DNA of 64,000 nt from Cryobacterium roopkundense (GCF_014200405.1 NZ_JACHBQ010000001.1:2914001-2978000); one strand, 5' to 3'; shown: positions 34,070 through 42,724, counted from the stretch's first letter. Numbers and translations are program-made. Notes: generated from the sequence alone by a model not told the origin.

Positions 34070-34130
34070 GCGTCCGAAACCTGCCCGTGCGGCCGCGATA
34101 CCGCTAGCCCGCGCAGGTTCTGGGCGCGCG
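34070..34130. repeat. Family C element, copy C5
   Basis: A 61-bp unit with CGAAACCTGCCCGTGCGGCC, GCGATACCGC and GCGCAGGTTCTGGGCGCGC. It lies between the two small membrane-protein genes. The remainder of this 200-bp gap shows nothing I can name. Confidence 0.75.
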
Positions 34131-34176
34131 GGCGACCGTGGCCGCTGCCGGGCCGGCGTGGCGCGGGAACCGCTGG

Positions 34177-34455
34177 TTAGGCCTGGGCGGCGGTCACGCG
34201 GCGATTGTGCAGGGCACGCATCACAAAATGCGGCACGACCAAAATCACAATCAGGATCGCGAAAACCCAGGGGCCGAGCGCATCGTCCGCGAGGTTGCCG
34301 CCCCAGATCACCAGCAGGGCCGTGGCGACCAGCAACACCGTGCCGCGTGCCGACCGGCTGGGCGGGTTCTTCATCAGGGGAATGAGCACCCCACGGTTCG
34401 CCCGCGAGGTCTGCCGTACGGCGGCGACAGAGCACACGGCACTCGCCACGATCAT
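34177..34455 (-). CDS. Small membrane protein beside the IS insertion
   Basis: A 92-residue protein with two hydrophobic segments: the N-terminus MIVASAVCSVAAV, and TVLLVATALLVIWGG followed by WVFAILIVILVVPHFV. Family not recognised. The IS left end lies only about 30 bp upstream of ATG 34455. The intervening bases keep the frame open and encode KFVVGLIM, which would extend the first membrane segment. The insertion therefore removed the native promoter and possibly the true start, so the gene may be silent. Confidence 0.5.
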   Translation of the reverse strand: MIVASAVCSVAAVRQTSRANRGVLIPLMKNPPSRSARGTVLLVATALLVIWGGNLADDALGPWVFAILIVILVVPHFVMRALHNRRVTAAQA

Positions 34456-34484
34456 GATGAGGCCAACGACAAACTTAGTGCTCC

Positions 34485-36003
34485 CTAGGAGCGTGAGTCA
34501 GTAACGCCTATTTACGGTTGGTGCCGCGAAATACGGGTCCAAGCCTCGGGATGGGTTGGGCGGTGCTGGCCTGGCAATCAAGGCCTGTGGCGCAGGGATT
34601 GTGGTTGTGCCGATTGAAAAGAGGGCCACGGTCGCGTTGGTGGTTCAGGCGAGGTTGTTGCCGCGGCCCGTCAGGGCGGTTCCGCCCTGCTCTTTAGGTT
34701 GCCGGGCTAGCTATCAGCGCGGCCGGCGTGGCCAGAAGCGCCTTGGTTTGCATGGTGTGCAGCTTCATCAGGTTGTGGCAGGCCGCGATCAGATACCACT
34801 CGTGCGCTGCTTGCTCCAACCCGCGCAGCAACACAAACTTGCCCTGCCGAGTGTGGATCTGACCGAACACGGGCTCCACGATCGCTTTGCGCCGCGCATA
34901 AACCGCGCGGCCCTTCTTCGTCTTGAGCTTCCGCGCCATGCGTTCCCGCAGCGTCGCATTGGCCGGGATCCGGCCCCGGGGAACCTCGGGAACTCGTTCG
35001 CCGTGCTTCATTCGGCCGGTCGCGATGAAAAACTCGGTCCGGCCGTCACTGCCCGCTTCAACAGTCTTCGCGTAGTCCAGATTCGATGCTGAACAATACC
35101 CGGCATCCGCCAGGACCTGCCCGGGCAAGACGCCGGTCGTGGCGTGGAGTTTCTCGACCAGCGGCACGACCTGTTCAACATCCACGCCAATATTCGTCAG
35201 CGTCGTCGCCACGATGATCTGATGGTCGGCATCAACGATGGCCTGCGCGTTGTAGGCGTAGTGGAACGACCCGTCGGCGGTCTTCATGATCCGTGAATCC
35301 GGGTCGGTGAAGTTGCGTTGAGCCTTCGGCCTCACGACCGCGTTCTTCGCCGCATCATCACCCTTCTGCGCAGCAATGTCGTCATCGTCGCCCTTGTCCC
35401 GGGCCTTCTTCTCGGCCTCTTTCCGCGCCCGGACGGCCGCGTCGGCCTCCAAGGCCGCGCGCGCTTCGGCCAGTTTCACCAGGCGTGACTCCCGCCGCGC
35501 GAGCTCCGGCGGCAACTCATCACCGCGTTTGTCCTTTCCGAAACGAGCATCCTCCGCGTCATCGATCGCGTCCACGCACACCCGCTCCAACTCGCGTGAC
35601 GAACGAACCCCGACGCAATACCCGTAAAGGAGCACCCGGACCATCAACCGAGGGTCATACGGCGGCTGCCCCTTCGACTTCGCGTAAGAGGCATAGAACT
35701 TCTTCAGATCCAGCTGAGTTTCGACGATGTCCGCGATGAAACGGGAAAGGTGATTCTGCGGCAACCACTCACCCAAATCCGGCGGCACCAACATCACAGC
35801 ATTCGGCTCGAAAGCCCGAAACCGCTTGTTCACGCCACCGCCAGCCTCAACGCCGTCATCCACGACCACGTCAACGTGCTCAAGTTCCGTCGCGGGGAAC
35901 AGGCCATCAGAATCGCTCATAAGCAATTTTCCCAGACCACCACCCCAAGCCCGGGAAATCGACCGGCGTTTTAAAGTTTGGTACTACTGACCCACGCTCC
36001 TAG
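34485..36003 (-). mobile_element. IS1182-type insertion sequence (about 1.52 kb)
   Basis: Terminal inverted repeats CTAGGAGCGTGAGTCAGTA (34485-34503) and TACTGACCCACGCTCCTAG (35985-36003) match with one mismatch. CTAG at both outer ends can be read as a 4-bp target duplication. One transposase gene fills the interior on the minus strand. The element is shorter than expected for the family because the transposase has lost an internal block. It inserted just upstream of a small membrane-protein gene. Confidence 0.88.
34694..35920 (-). CDS. IS1182-family transposase with an in-frame internal deletion
   Basis: A 408-residue DDE transposase. The N-terminal domain (PPDLGEWLPQNHLSRFIADI, PYDPRLMVRVLLYGYCVGVR) and the C-terminal catalytic part (HQIIVATTLTN, LADAGYCSASNL, RRKAIVEPVFGQIHTRQGK) are typical. 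Between SRELERVC and VDAIDDAEDARFGKDKRGDE about 80-100 residues normal for the family are absent, including the ALDGTK segment holding the first catalytic Asp. The frame is intact, so this is a clean deletion. The enzyme is predicted inactive unless helped in trans. ATG 35920 has GGGAAAA upstream. Confidence 0.85.
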   Translation of the reverse strand: MSDSDGLFPATELEHVDVVVDDGVEAGGGVNKRFRAFEPNAVMLVPPDLGEWLPQNHLSRFIADIVETQLDLKKFYASYAKSKGQPPYDPRLMVRVLLYGYCVGVRSSRELERVCVDAIDDAEDARFGKDKRGDELPPELARRESRLVKLAEARAALEADAAVRARKEAEKKARDKGDDDDIAAQKGDDAAKNAVVRPKAQRNFTDPDSRIMKTADGSFHYAYNAQAIVDADHQIIVATTLTNIGVDVEQVVPLVEKLHATTGVLPGQVLADAGYCSASNLDYAKTVEAGSDGRTEFFIATGRMKHGERVPEVPRGRIPANATLRERMARKLKTKKGRAVYARRKAIVEPVFGQIHTRQGKFVLLRGLEQAAHEWYLIAACHNLMKLHTMQTKALLATPAALIASPAT

Positions 36004-36052
36004 AAAACGGATGCTTCGAGCCTAGCCGGGCAACCGGCATCCGCTGTCGGGG

Positions 36053-36664
36053 TCAGGGGGCGTCGGGGGCGAACTGCGCGATTGACGCAGCCACGCCCTC
36101 GGCAAGTTCGGTGGCCGACGCCAACTCAGAGAGTTCGATCGCGGCCGCCCACGCGTCGATGGCTTGGCGGGCATAGCGCTGAACGGCTGGGGAATTCTCC
36201 CAGGTCGAGGGGTCGTTGACGAATTCGCCGCGCAGGAACAGGCCGAGCCCGACCACGCTCATGTCCCAGGCCGGTGCCACGTAGAGCGCGCCCGCGCCGC
36301 TGCCCGCCATCGACAACGGAACCGTGTGCTCGAAGGTGAACTCCGTCGAGTCTGGTGCCACGGCCCTCAGCCGCACCTCGACAACACTCGTGTCCATGCC
36401 GAAGGTCACGCGCAGCAGGGCTTCCGGCTCGCAGGCGAGAATCGTGCCGCCGGCATTGCCCTCGAACTGGAAGGCGCCGCCCACGTGCAAGTCGCCGCTG
36501 AGAGGGAGAAACCAGCGCTCGAGGCTCTCGGGCTCGGTGACGGCCCGCCACACGTCGGCAACAGAGGCTTGATAAACGTGTCCGAGACGCACCTGAATGC
36601 CCGTTTCGCCGCCCGCCGGCGCTTCGATGACCTCGCGCGTCGTTGAGATCTTCTGAATGTCCAT
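36053..36664 (-). CDS. SRPBCC (AHSA1/START-like) domain protein
   Basis: A 203-residue protein. The first 140 residues match the SRPBCC ligand-binding fold (VYQASVADVWRAVTEPESLERWFLP, then VGGAFQFEGNAGGTILACEP), as in AHSA1-like proteins that bind hydrophobic ligands. The C-terminal 60 residues are helical. ATG 36664 overlaps the stop of the SDR gene (TGATG), with GTG 36667 as an alternative. It is the last gene of a thiolase-SDR-SRPBCC operon, which suggests a helper role in acyl-CoA or ketone metabolism; the ligand is unknown. Confidence 0.82.
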   Translation of the reverse strand: MDIQKISTTREVIEAPAGGETGIQVRLGHVYQASVADVWRAVTEPESLERWFLPLSGDLHVGGAFQFEGNAGGTILACEPEALLRVTFGMDTSVVEVRLRAVAPDSTEFTFEHTVPLSMAGSGAGALYVAPAWDMSVVGLGLFLRGEFVNDPSTWENSPAVQRYARQAIDAWAAAIELSELASATELAEGVAASIAQFAPDAP

Positions 36665-37455
36665 CACTTGGCCTGCATTCTGATTGCTCCGTCTAGACGG
36701 ATGGTTTCACCGTTCAGCATGGGGTTTTCCACGATGTGGCGCACGAGAGCGGCGTACTCGGAGGGGTCGCCGAGCCTGGAGGGATGCGGAACCTGGGCGC
36801 CGAGAGAATCCCGCACCGGCTGCGGGAGCCCTTTCAGCATTGGGGTGTCGAAGATACCGGGCGCCACAGTCATCACGCGAATGAGGGTTTGCGCGAACTC
36901 ACGGGCGAGCGGCAGCGCAAGGGCTGCCACACCGCCCTTCGACGCGGCGTAGGCGGCCTGGCCGATCTGGCCGTCGAAGGCAGCAACTGATGCCGTGTTC
37001 ACGATCACGCCGCGCTCCGCCGTTCCCTGCCCTCCCGTTCCGCCGATCGGCTCGGTGCGCTGCATCATGGCGGCGGCGAGCCTGATCACGTTGAAGGTGC
37101 CCACGAGGTTGATGCGGATGGCGCGTTCAAAGTCTTCGAGCGGCATCGGCCCGTCCCTGCCCACGGTGCGGGCGCCGGGCGCGATGCCGGCGCAGTTCAC
37201 CACGATGCGCAGTGGGCCGAGTTCGCCTGCCGCGTCCACGGCGCTCTGCACGTCACCGGCGCTCGTCACATCACCCGCGACAAAGCGCACGGCCGCGCCC
37301 TCGGCGCTGAGCCGAGCGGCGATCTCCGCACCGGGCGCACCCGGCAGGTCAAGCAGCACCACTGCCGCGCCGGCCGCATGCAGGGAGGTGGCGGTGGCCA
37401 GGCCGAGGCCCGAGGCGCCGCCGGTGACGAGGGCTGAACATCCGTCGATCTGCAT
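36664..37455 (-). CDS. SDR-family 3-hydroxyacyl-CoA dehydrogenase (type II-like)
   Basis: A 263-residue short-chain dehydrogenase. The NAD-binding motif is [12 protein letters not shown] (residues 11-22), with NCAGIAP, the catalytic Ser in [11 protein letters not shown], and YAASK for Tyr and Lys. The overall pattern, including [14 protein letters not shown] and [10 protein letters not shown], is that of HSD17B10-like 3-hydroxyacyl-CoA dehydrogenases, which oxidise 3-hydroxyacyl-CoA to 3-ketoacyl-CoA. The thiolase gene upstream would act on that product. Exact chain length or substrate cannot be read. Confidence 0.88.
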   Translation of the reverse strand: MQIDGCSALVTGGASGLGLATATSLHAAGAAVVLLDLPGAPGAEIAARLSAEGAAVRFVAGDVTSAGDVQSAVDAAGELGPLRIVVNCAGIAPGARTVGRDGPMPLEDFERAIRINLVGTFNVIRLAAAMMQRTEPIGGTGGQGTAERGVIVNTASVAAFDGQIGQAAYAASKGGVAALALPLAREFAQTLIRVMTVAPGIFDTPMLKGLPQPVRDSLGAQVPHPSRLGDPSEYAALVRHIVENPMLNGETIRLDGAIRMQAK

Positions 37456-37529
37456 TTACTGCCTTTCAGTCGGTGTGGCGGCGGCGAGACCGCGGGGGAA
37501 AGCGGCCCGTGCGCATCCGTTGTCAGGCA

Positions 37530-38714
37530 TCAGAGTCGCTCGATCACGGTGGCGTTGGCCATGCCGCCGCCCTCGCACATGGTCTGCAGGCCCCAGCGTC
37601 CGCCGGAGGATTCGAGTTCGCCCAGGAGAGTGCCGAGCAGCCGGGTGCCCGAGGAGCCGAGCGCGTGGCCGAGGGCGATGGCGCCGCCGCGGGGGTTGAG
37701 CTTGTCCGGATTCGCGTGCAGTTCCTGCTGCCAGACCAGAGGCACGGTGGCGAAGGCCTCATTCACCTCGTAGGCGGCGAAGTCGTCGATGCCGAGGCCG
37801 GTGCGCTCGAGAATGCGACGCGTGGCCGGGATCACGCCGGTGAGCATGAGCAGCGGGTCGCTTCCGGTGACCGCGAAGGAGTGGAACCGGGCCCGCGGCG
37901 TGAGGCCGAGCTGCTCGGCCCGCTCGGCACTCATGATGAGGGCAGCGGATGCCCCGTCCGTCAGCGGCGAGGAGTTGCCGGCGGTGACGTGCCAGCGCAG
38001 CTCCGGGAACCGGGCCGCGAGCTCTTCGGTGTGGAACGCGGGCTTCAGACCTGCAAGCGATTGCATTGTCGTGGCGGCGCGGATGGTCTCGTCGACGGTG
38101 AGAAACCGACCGTCGGCCGTGGTGACCCCCACGAGCTCGCCCGTGAAGTCACCGCGCTGCGTGGCCGCGTTGGCGAGCCGGTGGGAACGCTCGGCGAAGG
38201 CGTCGAGCTGCTCGCGTTCGAGGCCCCACTTGGCGTTCATCAGCTCGGCGGAGACACCCTGGTTCACGAGCCCGTCGGGGTAGCGCTCGTGCATGAGGGT
38301 GCCGTAGGGGTCCTGACTCGCGACGGACGATCCGAGCGGAACCCGGCTCATCGACTCGACACCGCAGGCGATGACCACGTCGTAGCTGCCCGCCTTGATG
38401 CCCTGCGCCGCGAACGTGGCCGCCTGTTGACTGGAGCCGCACTGCCGGTCGAGTGTGGTGCCCGGTACCGAATCCGGAAAGCTCGCGCTCAAAAGCGCGG
38501 TGCGGGTCACGTTGTAGCTTTGCTCGCCGACCTGGCTGACGCATCCGCCGATCACGTCGTCGACGAGGGCAGGGTCGAGGTCGTTTCGGCTCAGCAGCTC
38601 GGTCAGCACTCCCGCGAGGAGGTCGGCCGGGTGCACGCCGCTGAGGGCGCCGCCGAGCTTGCCTCGGCCCGACGGGGTGCGCACGACATCGACGATGACA
38701 GCATCATTGCTCAT
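37530..38714 (-). CDS. Acetyl-CoA C-acyltransferase (thiolase)
   Basis: A 394-residue thiolase. The acyl-accepting Cys is in LDRQCGSSQQA (about residue 90). The C-terminal GGAIALGHALGSSGTRL supplies the catalytic His, and MCEGGGMANATVIERL the second Cys, both at usual positions. It cleaves 3-ketoacyl-CoA or condenses acetyl-CoA. ATG 38714 has GGGAGC upstream. First gene of an operon with an SDR dehydrogenase (75 bp gap) and an SRPBCC protein, consistent with beta-oxidation. A family A repeat lies 71 bp upstream. Confidence 0.93.
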   Translation of the reverse strand: MSNDAVIVDVVRTPSGRGKLGGALSGVHPADLLAGVLTELLSRNDLDPALVDDVIGGCVSQVGEQSYNVTRTALLSASFPDSVPGTTLDRQCGSSQQAATFAAQGIKAGSYDVVIACGVESMSRVPLGSSVASQDPYGTLMHERYPDGLVNQGVSAELMNAKWGLEREQLDAFAERSHRLANAATQRGDFTGELVGVTTADGRFLTVDETIRAATTMQSLAGLKPAFHTEELAARFPELRWHVTAGNSSPLTDGASAALIMSAERAEQLGLTPRARFHSFAVTGSDPLLMLTGVIPATRRILERTGLGIDDFAAYEVNEAFATVPLVWQQELHANPDKLNPRGGAIALGHALGSSGTRLLGTLLGELESSGGRWGLQTMCEGGGMANATVIERL

Positions 38715-38785
38715 GCTCCCAGCCTATGCCGGTCGTGGCGCTACGTGAACTCCTTGCCGTTTCGCCGATCGGGGACGGCCCCGCG

Positions 38786-38876
38786 CCTAACTCCTGCAGA
38801 TTCTCTGCCGGCCACAATTCGGTCCCGGAATTACGCGACCGCCCAACCAGGCCTCTCCCGATTTGCAGGAGTTATG
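38786..38876. repeat. Family A intergenic palindromic element, copy A3 (inverted)
   Basis: 91 bp from CCTAACTCCTGCAGATT to TTGCAGGAGTTATG. The core is CCCGGAATTACGCG, the reverse orientation relative to A1. Lies between trmH and the thiolase operon. Confidence 0.9.
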
Positions 38877-38910
38877 CGCGGATCGGCGGGGGCGACGAGA
38901 GCGGATGCGG

Positions 38911-39717
38911 CTAGGCCGAGAGCGCCCACATGGCGACGGCGCTGGCCGCGGCCACGTTGAGCGAGTCAATGCCGTGCTTCATCGGGATCTGCACCACGCT
39001 GTCTGAGGCGGCGAGAGCCTCGTCGGTGAGCCCGTCTCCCTCGGCGCCGAGGAGCAGCGCGAGGCGCTCGTGACGCTGGCCGTTGAAGTCGCGCAGGCTC
39101 ACGGCATCCGCTGTGAGAGCGAGCGCCGCCACGTGGAAACCGTGCCGAGTGAGCAGCGCGCGGGTCTCGGCCCAGTCGCCGACGCGGGTCCACGGCACCT
39201 GCAGCACGGTGCCCATCGACACCCGGATCGACCGGCGGTAGAACGGGTCGGAGCAGCGCGGCGTGACAAGCACGGCGTCGGCGCCGATCGCGCCGGCCGA
39301 GCGGAAGATCGCGCCGACATTGGTGGGATCCGACACGTTCTCGAGAATCACGATGCGCCGGGCGGAGGCGAGCAGGTCGTCGGGGTCGGGCAGCGCCGGG
39401 CGGTGCATCGCCGCGATGAGGCCGCGGTGCAAGATATAGCCGGTCAGCTCGGCCAGCAGCTCCCCCGGGCCGACGAACACCGGGATGCGGTCGGCCCAGT
39501 CGCCGAGAACGGCCACGGCCTCCTCGGCGGTGTTGCCGAGCGCGAGCACGGACCGCGGCGCGTGCCCGGACCGCAGCGCGCGCTCGAGAACCAGTGCCGA
39601 TTCGGCGATATACAGGCCGTGTTCCGTGCCGCGGGCCTTCTTCAGGGCCACATCGGTGAGGTGCGCATAGTCAACGAGCCGGGGATCGCTCAGGTCGGCA
39701 ATCTCGATGACAGGCAT
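38911..39717 (-). CDS. TrmH/SpoU-family RNA 2'-O-methyltransferase
   Basis: A 268-residue SPOUT methylase that methylates a ribose 2'-OH in rRNA or tRNA using S-adenosylmethionine. An N-terminal substrate-binding region comes first (KKARGTEHGLYIAESALVLE). The three SpoU motifs follow: ENVSDPTNVGAIFRSA, LLLGAEGDGL, and IPMKHGIDSLNVAAASAVA forming the knot. ATG 39717. The target RNA cannot be assigned. The gene is isolated, with repeat elements on both sides. Confidence 0.92.
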   Translation of the reverse strand: MPVIEIADLSDPRLVDYAHLTDVALKKARGTEHGLYIAESALVLERALRSGHAPRSVLALGNTAEEAVAVLGDWADRIPVFVGPGELLAELTGYILHRGLIAAMHRPALPDPDDLLASARRIVILENVSDPTNVGAIFRSAGAIGADAVLVTPRCSDPFYRRSIRVSMGTVLQVPWTRVGDWAETRALLTRHGFHVAALALTADAVSLRDFNGQRHERLALLLGAEGDGLTDEALAASDSVVQIPMKHGIDSLNVAAASAVAMWALSA

Positions 39718-39757
39718 CCGCCAAGTCTATCGAGCGGGTTCGCCGGCCCCCGGTGTC

Positions 39758-39853
39758 GTGGCCAACTCAGGAAAACCTTCGGGGAGCGGATGCCGGCCCC
39801 CGGAAACACGCGGCGGCTGCAGCCTCCGCTCCCGGATTACCTGACCTTGCCAC
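39758..39853. repeat. Family B intergenic element, copy B1
   Basis: 96 bp starting GTGGCCAACTCAGGA and ending TACCTGACCTTGCCAC, imperfect inverted ends. The interior contains CCGGAAACACGCGG, also found in neighbouring A4. Confidence 0.85.
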
Positions 39854-39864
39854 CCGCGCCGACG

Positions 39865-39954
39865 CATAACTCCTGCAGATTCTGGGCCGGTCACAATTCC
39901 GCACCGGAAACACGCGGTAGTCCCGCCGGGCCGCTTCGAATTGCAGGAGTTATG
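39865..39954. repeat. Family A intergenic palindromic element, copy A4 (inverted)
   Basis: 90 bp from CATAACTCCTGCAGAT to TTGCAGGAGTTATG, core CCGGAAACACGCGG (reverse orientation). It sits exactly between B1 and B2, with 11 and 20 bp gaps. The whole 368-bp space between trmH and the SSADH gene consists of this B-A-B array. Confidence 0.92.
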
Positions 39955-39974
39955 CGCCAGGACCGCGGGCCCTC

Positions 39975-40070
39975 GTGGCCAACTCAGGAAATCCACGCGG
40001 GAAGCGGATGCCGACCCCGCGAAACCGCGGGGGCCGCGGCATCCGCTGCCCAATTACCTGAATTAGCCAC
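39975..40070. repeat. Family B intergenic element, copy B2
   Basis: 96 bp starting GTGGCCAACTCAGGAAATCC and ending ATTACCTGAATTAGCCAC, the same length as B1. It ends 15 bp after (downstream of) the SSADH stop codon. Confidence 0.88.
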
Positions 40071-40085
40071 GCAGACCCGGGGCGG

Positions 40086-41576
40086 TCAGGCCAGGAACGG
40101 GTCGGGCGTGAGCGTGTACTTGGTCGACAGGTACTCGCGGATGCCTTCCAGGCCTCCCTCCCGGCCGAGCCCGGACTGCTTGACGCCGCCGAACGGCGCC
40201 GCGGCGTTGGAGACTACGCCGGTGTTGAGCCCGAGCATGCCCGACTCGAGGCGGTCGATCATGCGCTGGCCGCGGGCGAAATCGGAGGTGAACACGTAGC
40301 TGATGAGGCCGAAGTCGCTGTCGTTGGCCATACGCACGGCCTCGTCTTCGGTACTGAACGGCGTGATCGCCAGCACCGGGCCGAAGATCTCCTCGGCGAG
40401 GATGTCGCTGCCGGGCGTGACCCCGCTGATCACGGTGGGGGCGTAGAACGTGCCGGGCCCCTCGACAGCGGCGCCTCCGGTGTGCAGCGTCGCGCCGCGG
40501 GTGATTGCGTCCTGCACGAGCGCGTCGGACTTGCTGACAGCGGCGGCGTTGATCAGCGGGCCGATCGTCACGCCGTCCTCGGTGCCCCGCCCCACGGTGA
40601 ACCCGTTCACGCGTTCGGTCACCCGGCGGGCGAACTCGGCGGCAACCGACTCGTGCACGATGAACCGGTTCGCGGCTGTGCACGCCTGGCCGATATTGCG
40701 GAATTTGGCGATCATCGCACCGTCAACGGCCTTGTCGAGGTCGGCGTCCTCGAACACCAGGAACGGAGCGTTGCCGCCCAGCTCCATCGAGGTGCGCAGC
40801 ACGTTGTCGGCAGACTTCCGGATCAGGGCCTTGCCCACGCCCGTGGAGCCGGTGAAGCTGAGCTTGCGCAGGCGCGGGTCGGCGATGATCGGGTCGGAGA
40901 CCGCGCCCGACTCGGAGGTGGTGATCACGTTCACGACCCCGGCGGGCAGCCCGGCCTCCTCGAGCAGCGCGACGAAGTGCAGGGTGGTGAGCGGGGTCAG
41001 CGCAGCGGGCTTGACGACCACTGTGCAGCCCGCGGCGAGCGCCGGCGCGATCTTGCGCGTAGCCATGGCGAGCGGAAAGTTCCACGGGGTGATCAGGAAG
41101 CACGGTCCCACCGGGTGCTCCGACACGATCATGCGACCGGTGCCCTCGGGGTTGGCGCCATAGCGTCCGCTGATGCGCACGGCCTCCTCGCTGAACCAGC
41201 GCAGGAATTCGCCGCCATACGCGACCTCGCCGCGCGCCTCAGCGAGGGGCTTACCCATCTCGAGCGTCATCAGCAGGGCGAACTCCTCCTTACGCTCTTG
41301 CAGCAGGTCGAAGGCCCGGCGCAAAATCTCGCCGCGAGCGCGGGCGGGGGTTGCGGCCCAGCCCGCCTGGGCGGCGACGGCAGCGTCGAGGGCGGCCGCG
41401 CCATCCGCTACCGACGCGTCAGCGATGGTCTTGATGACCTCGCCGGTGGCCGGGTCGACAACGGGGAGGGTCCGGCCGGCGGATGCCTCCACCCACTCCC
41501 CGTTGATGAACAAGCGGCTGGGAACGCGGCCCAGCAGCTCTGCTTCGGCGGCGTTCAATTCTGTGACCTGAGACAC
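40086..41576 (-). CDS. gabD: Succinate-semialdehyde dehydrogenase (NAD(P)+)
   Basis: A 496-residue aldehyde dehydrogenase of the GabD group, oxidising succinate semialdehyde to succinate. Cofactor and catalytic motifs: ITPWNFPLAM, FTGSTGVGK, the general-base Glu in MELGGNAPFLV, and the nucleophile Cys in NIGQACTAANR. FGGVKQSGLGREGG lies near the C-terminus. The start is GTG 41576 with GAGGAGGAACC upstream. The divergent IclR gene is its likely regulator. The substrate is also the expected end product of homoprotocatechuate breakdown by the cluster at 42-53 kb, so it probably completes that route (inference). Confidence 0.88.
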   Translation of the reverse strand: MSQVTELNAAEAELLGRVPSRLFINGEWVEASAGRTLPVVDPATGEVIKTIADASVADGAAALDAAVAAQAGWAATPARARGEILRRAFDLLQERKEEFALLMTLEMGKPLAEARGEVAYGGEFLRWFSEEAVRISGRYGANPEGTGRMIVSEHPVGPCFLITPWNFPLAMATRKIAPALAAGCTVVVKPAALTPLTTLHFVALLEEAGLPAGVVNVITTSESGAVSDPIIADPRLRKLSFTGSTGVGKALIRKSADNVLRTSMELGGNAPFLVFEDADLDKAVDGAMIAKFRNIGQACTAANRFIVHESVAAEFARRVTERVNGFTVGRGTEDGVTIGPLINAAAVSKSDALVQDAITRGATLHTGGAAVEGPGTFYAPTVISGVTPGSDILAEEIFGPVLAITPFSTEDEAVRMANDSDFGLISYVFTSDFARGQRMIDRLESGMLGLNTGVVSNAAAPFGGVKQSGLGREGGLEGIREYLSTKYTLTPDPFLA

Positions 41577-41741
41577 GGTTCCTCCTCGAAAGTGTGGTTC
41601 GTCAAATCTACCCGCCCGTCACCGCCGCGAAGTCGACTGAGATTTCACGCCACTGGTACCGCTGAACCGTTTCACCGGCCCGAATCTGGCAAAATCACCG
41701 TCGAATTCGCAGGGCGCAGCGGGAGTGACGTCGAGCCGTTC

Positions 41742-41769
41742 TATAATCGAACGCGGCGTTCGGCGAACG
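41742..41769 (+). promoter_or_regulatory. iclR promoter with palindrome at the transcription start
   Basis: A perfect TATAAT at 41742-41747 is followed, where transcription should begin, by the dyad CGTTCG-G-CGAACG (41757-41769) and a further GAACG. The arrangement fits autorepression by the IclR protein encoded from 41800 and possibly control of divergent gabD. Confidence 0.55.
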
Positions 41770-41799
41770 AACGCGGCAAACGGATGCGAGGATCTCACG

Positions 41800-42513
41800 G
41801 TGTCACTCAGCTCGGGCAGCCCGGCGCCGCATTCCCAGACGCTGTCTCGCGGCATCCGCATGCTGGAGATTCTCGCGGACAGCGAGGAACCCCTGACGAT
41901 CGCCGCGCTCTCGGGCCACCTCGGCGTGCATCGCTCCATCGCCTACAGAATTTTGCGCACCCTCGAAGACCACGGTCTGGTGACTCGGGACGCCGCCGGA
42001 GCCGTGCAACTCGGCCCGCGGATGGCAGCCCTCGCGCGGGGCGTCTCCCGGGATCTGCAGACCGCGGCGCTGCCCGAACTGACCCTCGCAGCGAACGAGC
42101 TCGGCATGACGGCGTTCGTGACGGTGCTGGACGGCAACGAGGTTGTCACGCTCGTGAGCGTGGAGCCTCGTCACGCTCACGCGACGGTTGCGCAGCGGCC
42201 GGGAACGCGGCATCCGCTTGCCGTGGGAGCGCCAGGGATCGCGATCCAGTCCGGCCTCGGCGCGGCGCAATGGGCAGAACTCGGGCACGACGAGGCCCGC
42301 CGCAGCGAGGCCGGCGGGGTTCGTAACGTGGGTTTCGCCCGCAGCCACAACGAGGTCATCTCGGGACTGTCGTCGATCGCGGTGCCGCTGATGATTTCAG
42401 GGCGCGCGCCCGCCGCCCTCGCCGTGGTCTACATCTCGAGCGCGCACGCCCCGGCTTTCATCGGCGCCAGACTCGCCGCTGCGGCAGAAGTCATCGCGGC
42501 AGAGCTGCGCTGA
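41800..42513 (+). CDS. IclR-family transcriptional regulator
   Basis: A 237-residue regulator. The N-terminal winged helix is at about residues 12-70 (LTIAALSGHLGVHRSIAYRILRTLEDHG without gaps). The C-terminal IclR effector domain follows, with GTRHPLAVGAPGIA and VPLMISGRAPAALAVVYIS. IclR proteins often govern aromatic and organic-acid catabolism. GTG 41800 has GAGGA seven bases upstream; an in-frame codon at 41725 would place the promoter inside the gene. Divergent from gabD, its presumed target. Confidence 0.88.
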   Translation: MSLSSGSPAPHSQTLSRGIRMLEILADSEEPLTIAALSGHLGVHRSIAYRILRTLEDHGLVTRDAAGAVQLGPRMAALARGVSRDLQTAALPELTLAANELGMTAFVTVLDGNEVVTLVSVEPRHAHATVAQRPGTRHPLAVGAPGIAIQSGLGAAQWAELGHDEARRSEAGGVRNVGFARSHNEVISGLSSIAVPLMISGRAPAALAVVYISSAHAPAFIGARLAAAAEVIAAELR

Positions 42514-42706
42514 GGCTCCGGCGGCGGCCCGGGCCCCGCACGGCCGGCACAAACCTTGACCCGGGCCGGGCACCCCAAACGGGCCTCCATATCAGCTGCA
42601 GAATTCGCGAAACCGCAGGTCACGATGTGATCGCTGGCGACCCGCATCGCACGGGCCTTTTCGTGGCCGCAGGAACATATGCGCAAAAGTGGCGCTGGAG
42701 GCCCTG

Positions 42707-42724
42707 CAGATGATATATCTTCTG
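42707..42724. promoter_or_regulatory. 18-bp near-perfect operator palindrome upstream of MHS transporter
   Basis: CAGATGATATATCTTCTG matches its own reverse complement at 16 of 18 positions, around the centre GATATATC. It lies 49 bp upstream of the MHS gene start. GCAGATNNTATAT, its left part, recurs upstream of the FAH-RraA gene at 46912-46924. The two paralogous GntR proteins of the locus are the obvious candidate binders. Confidence 0.65.
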
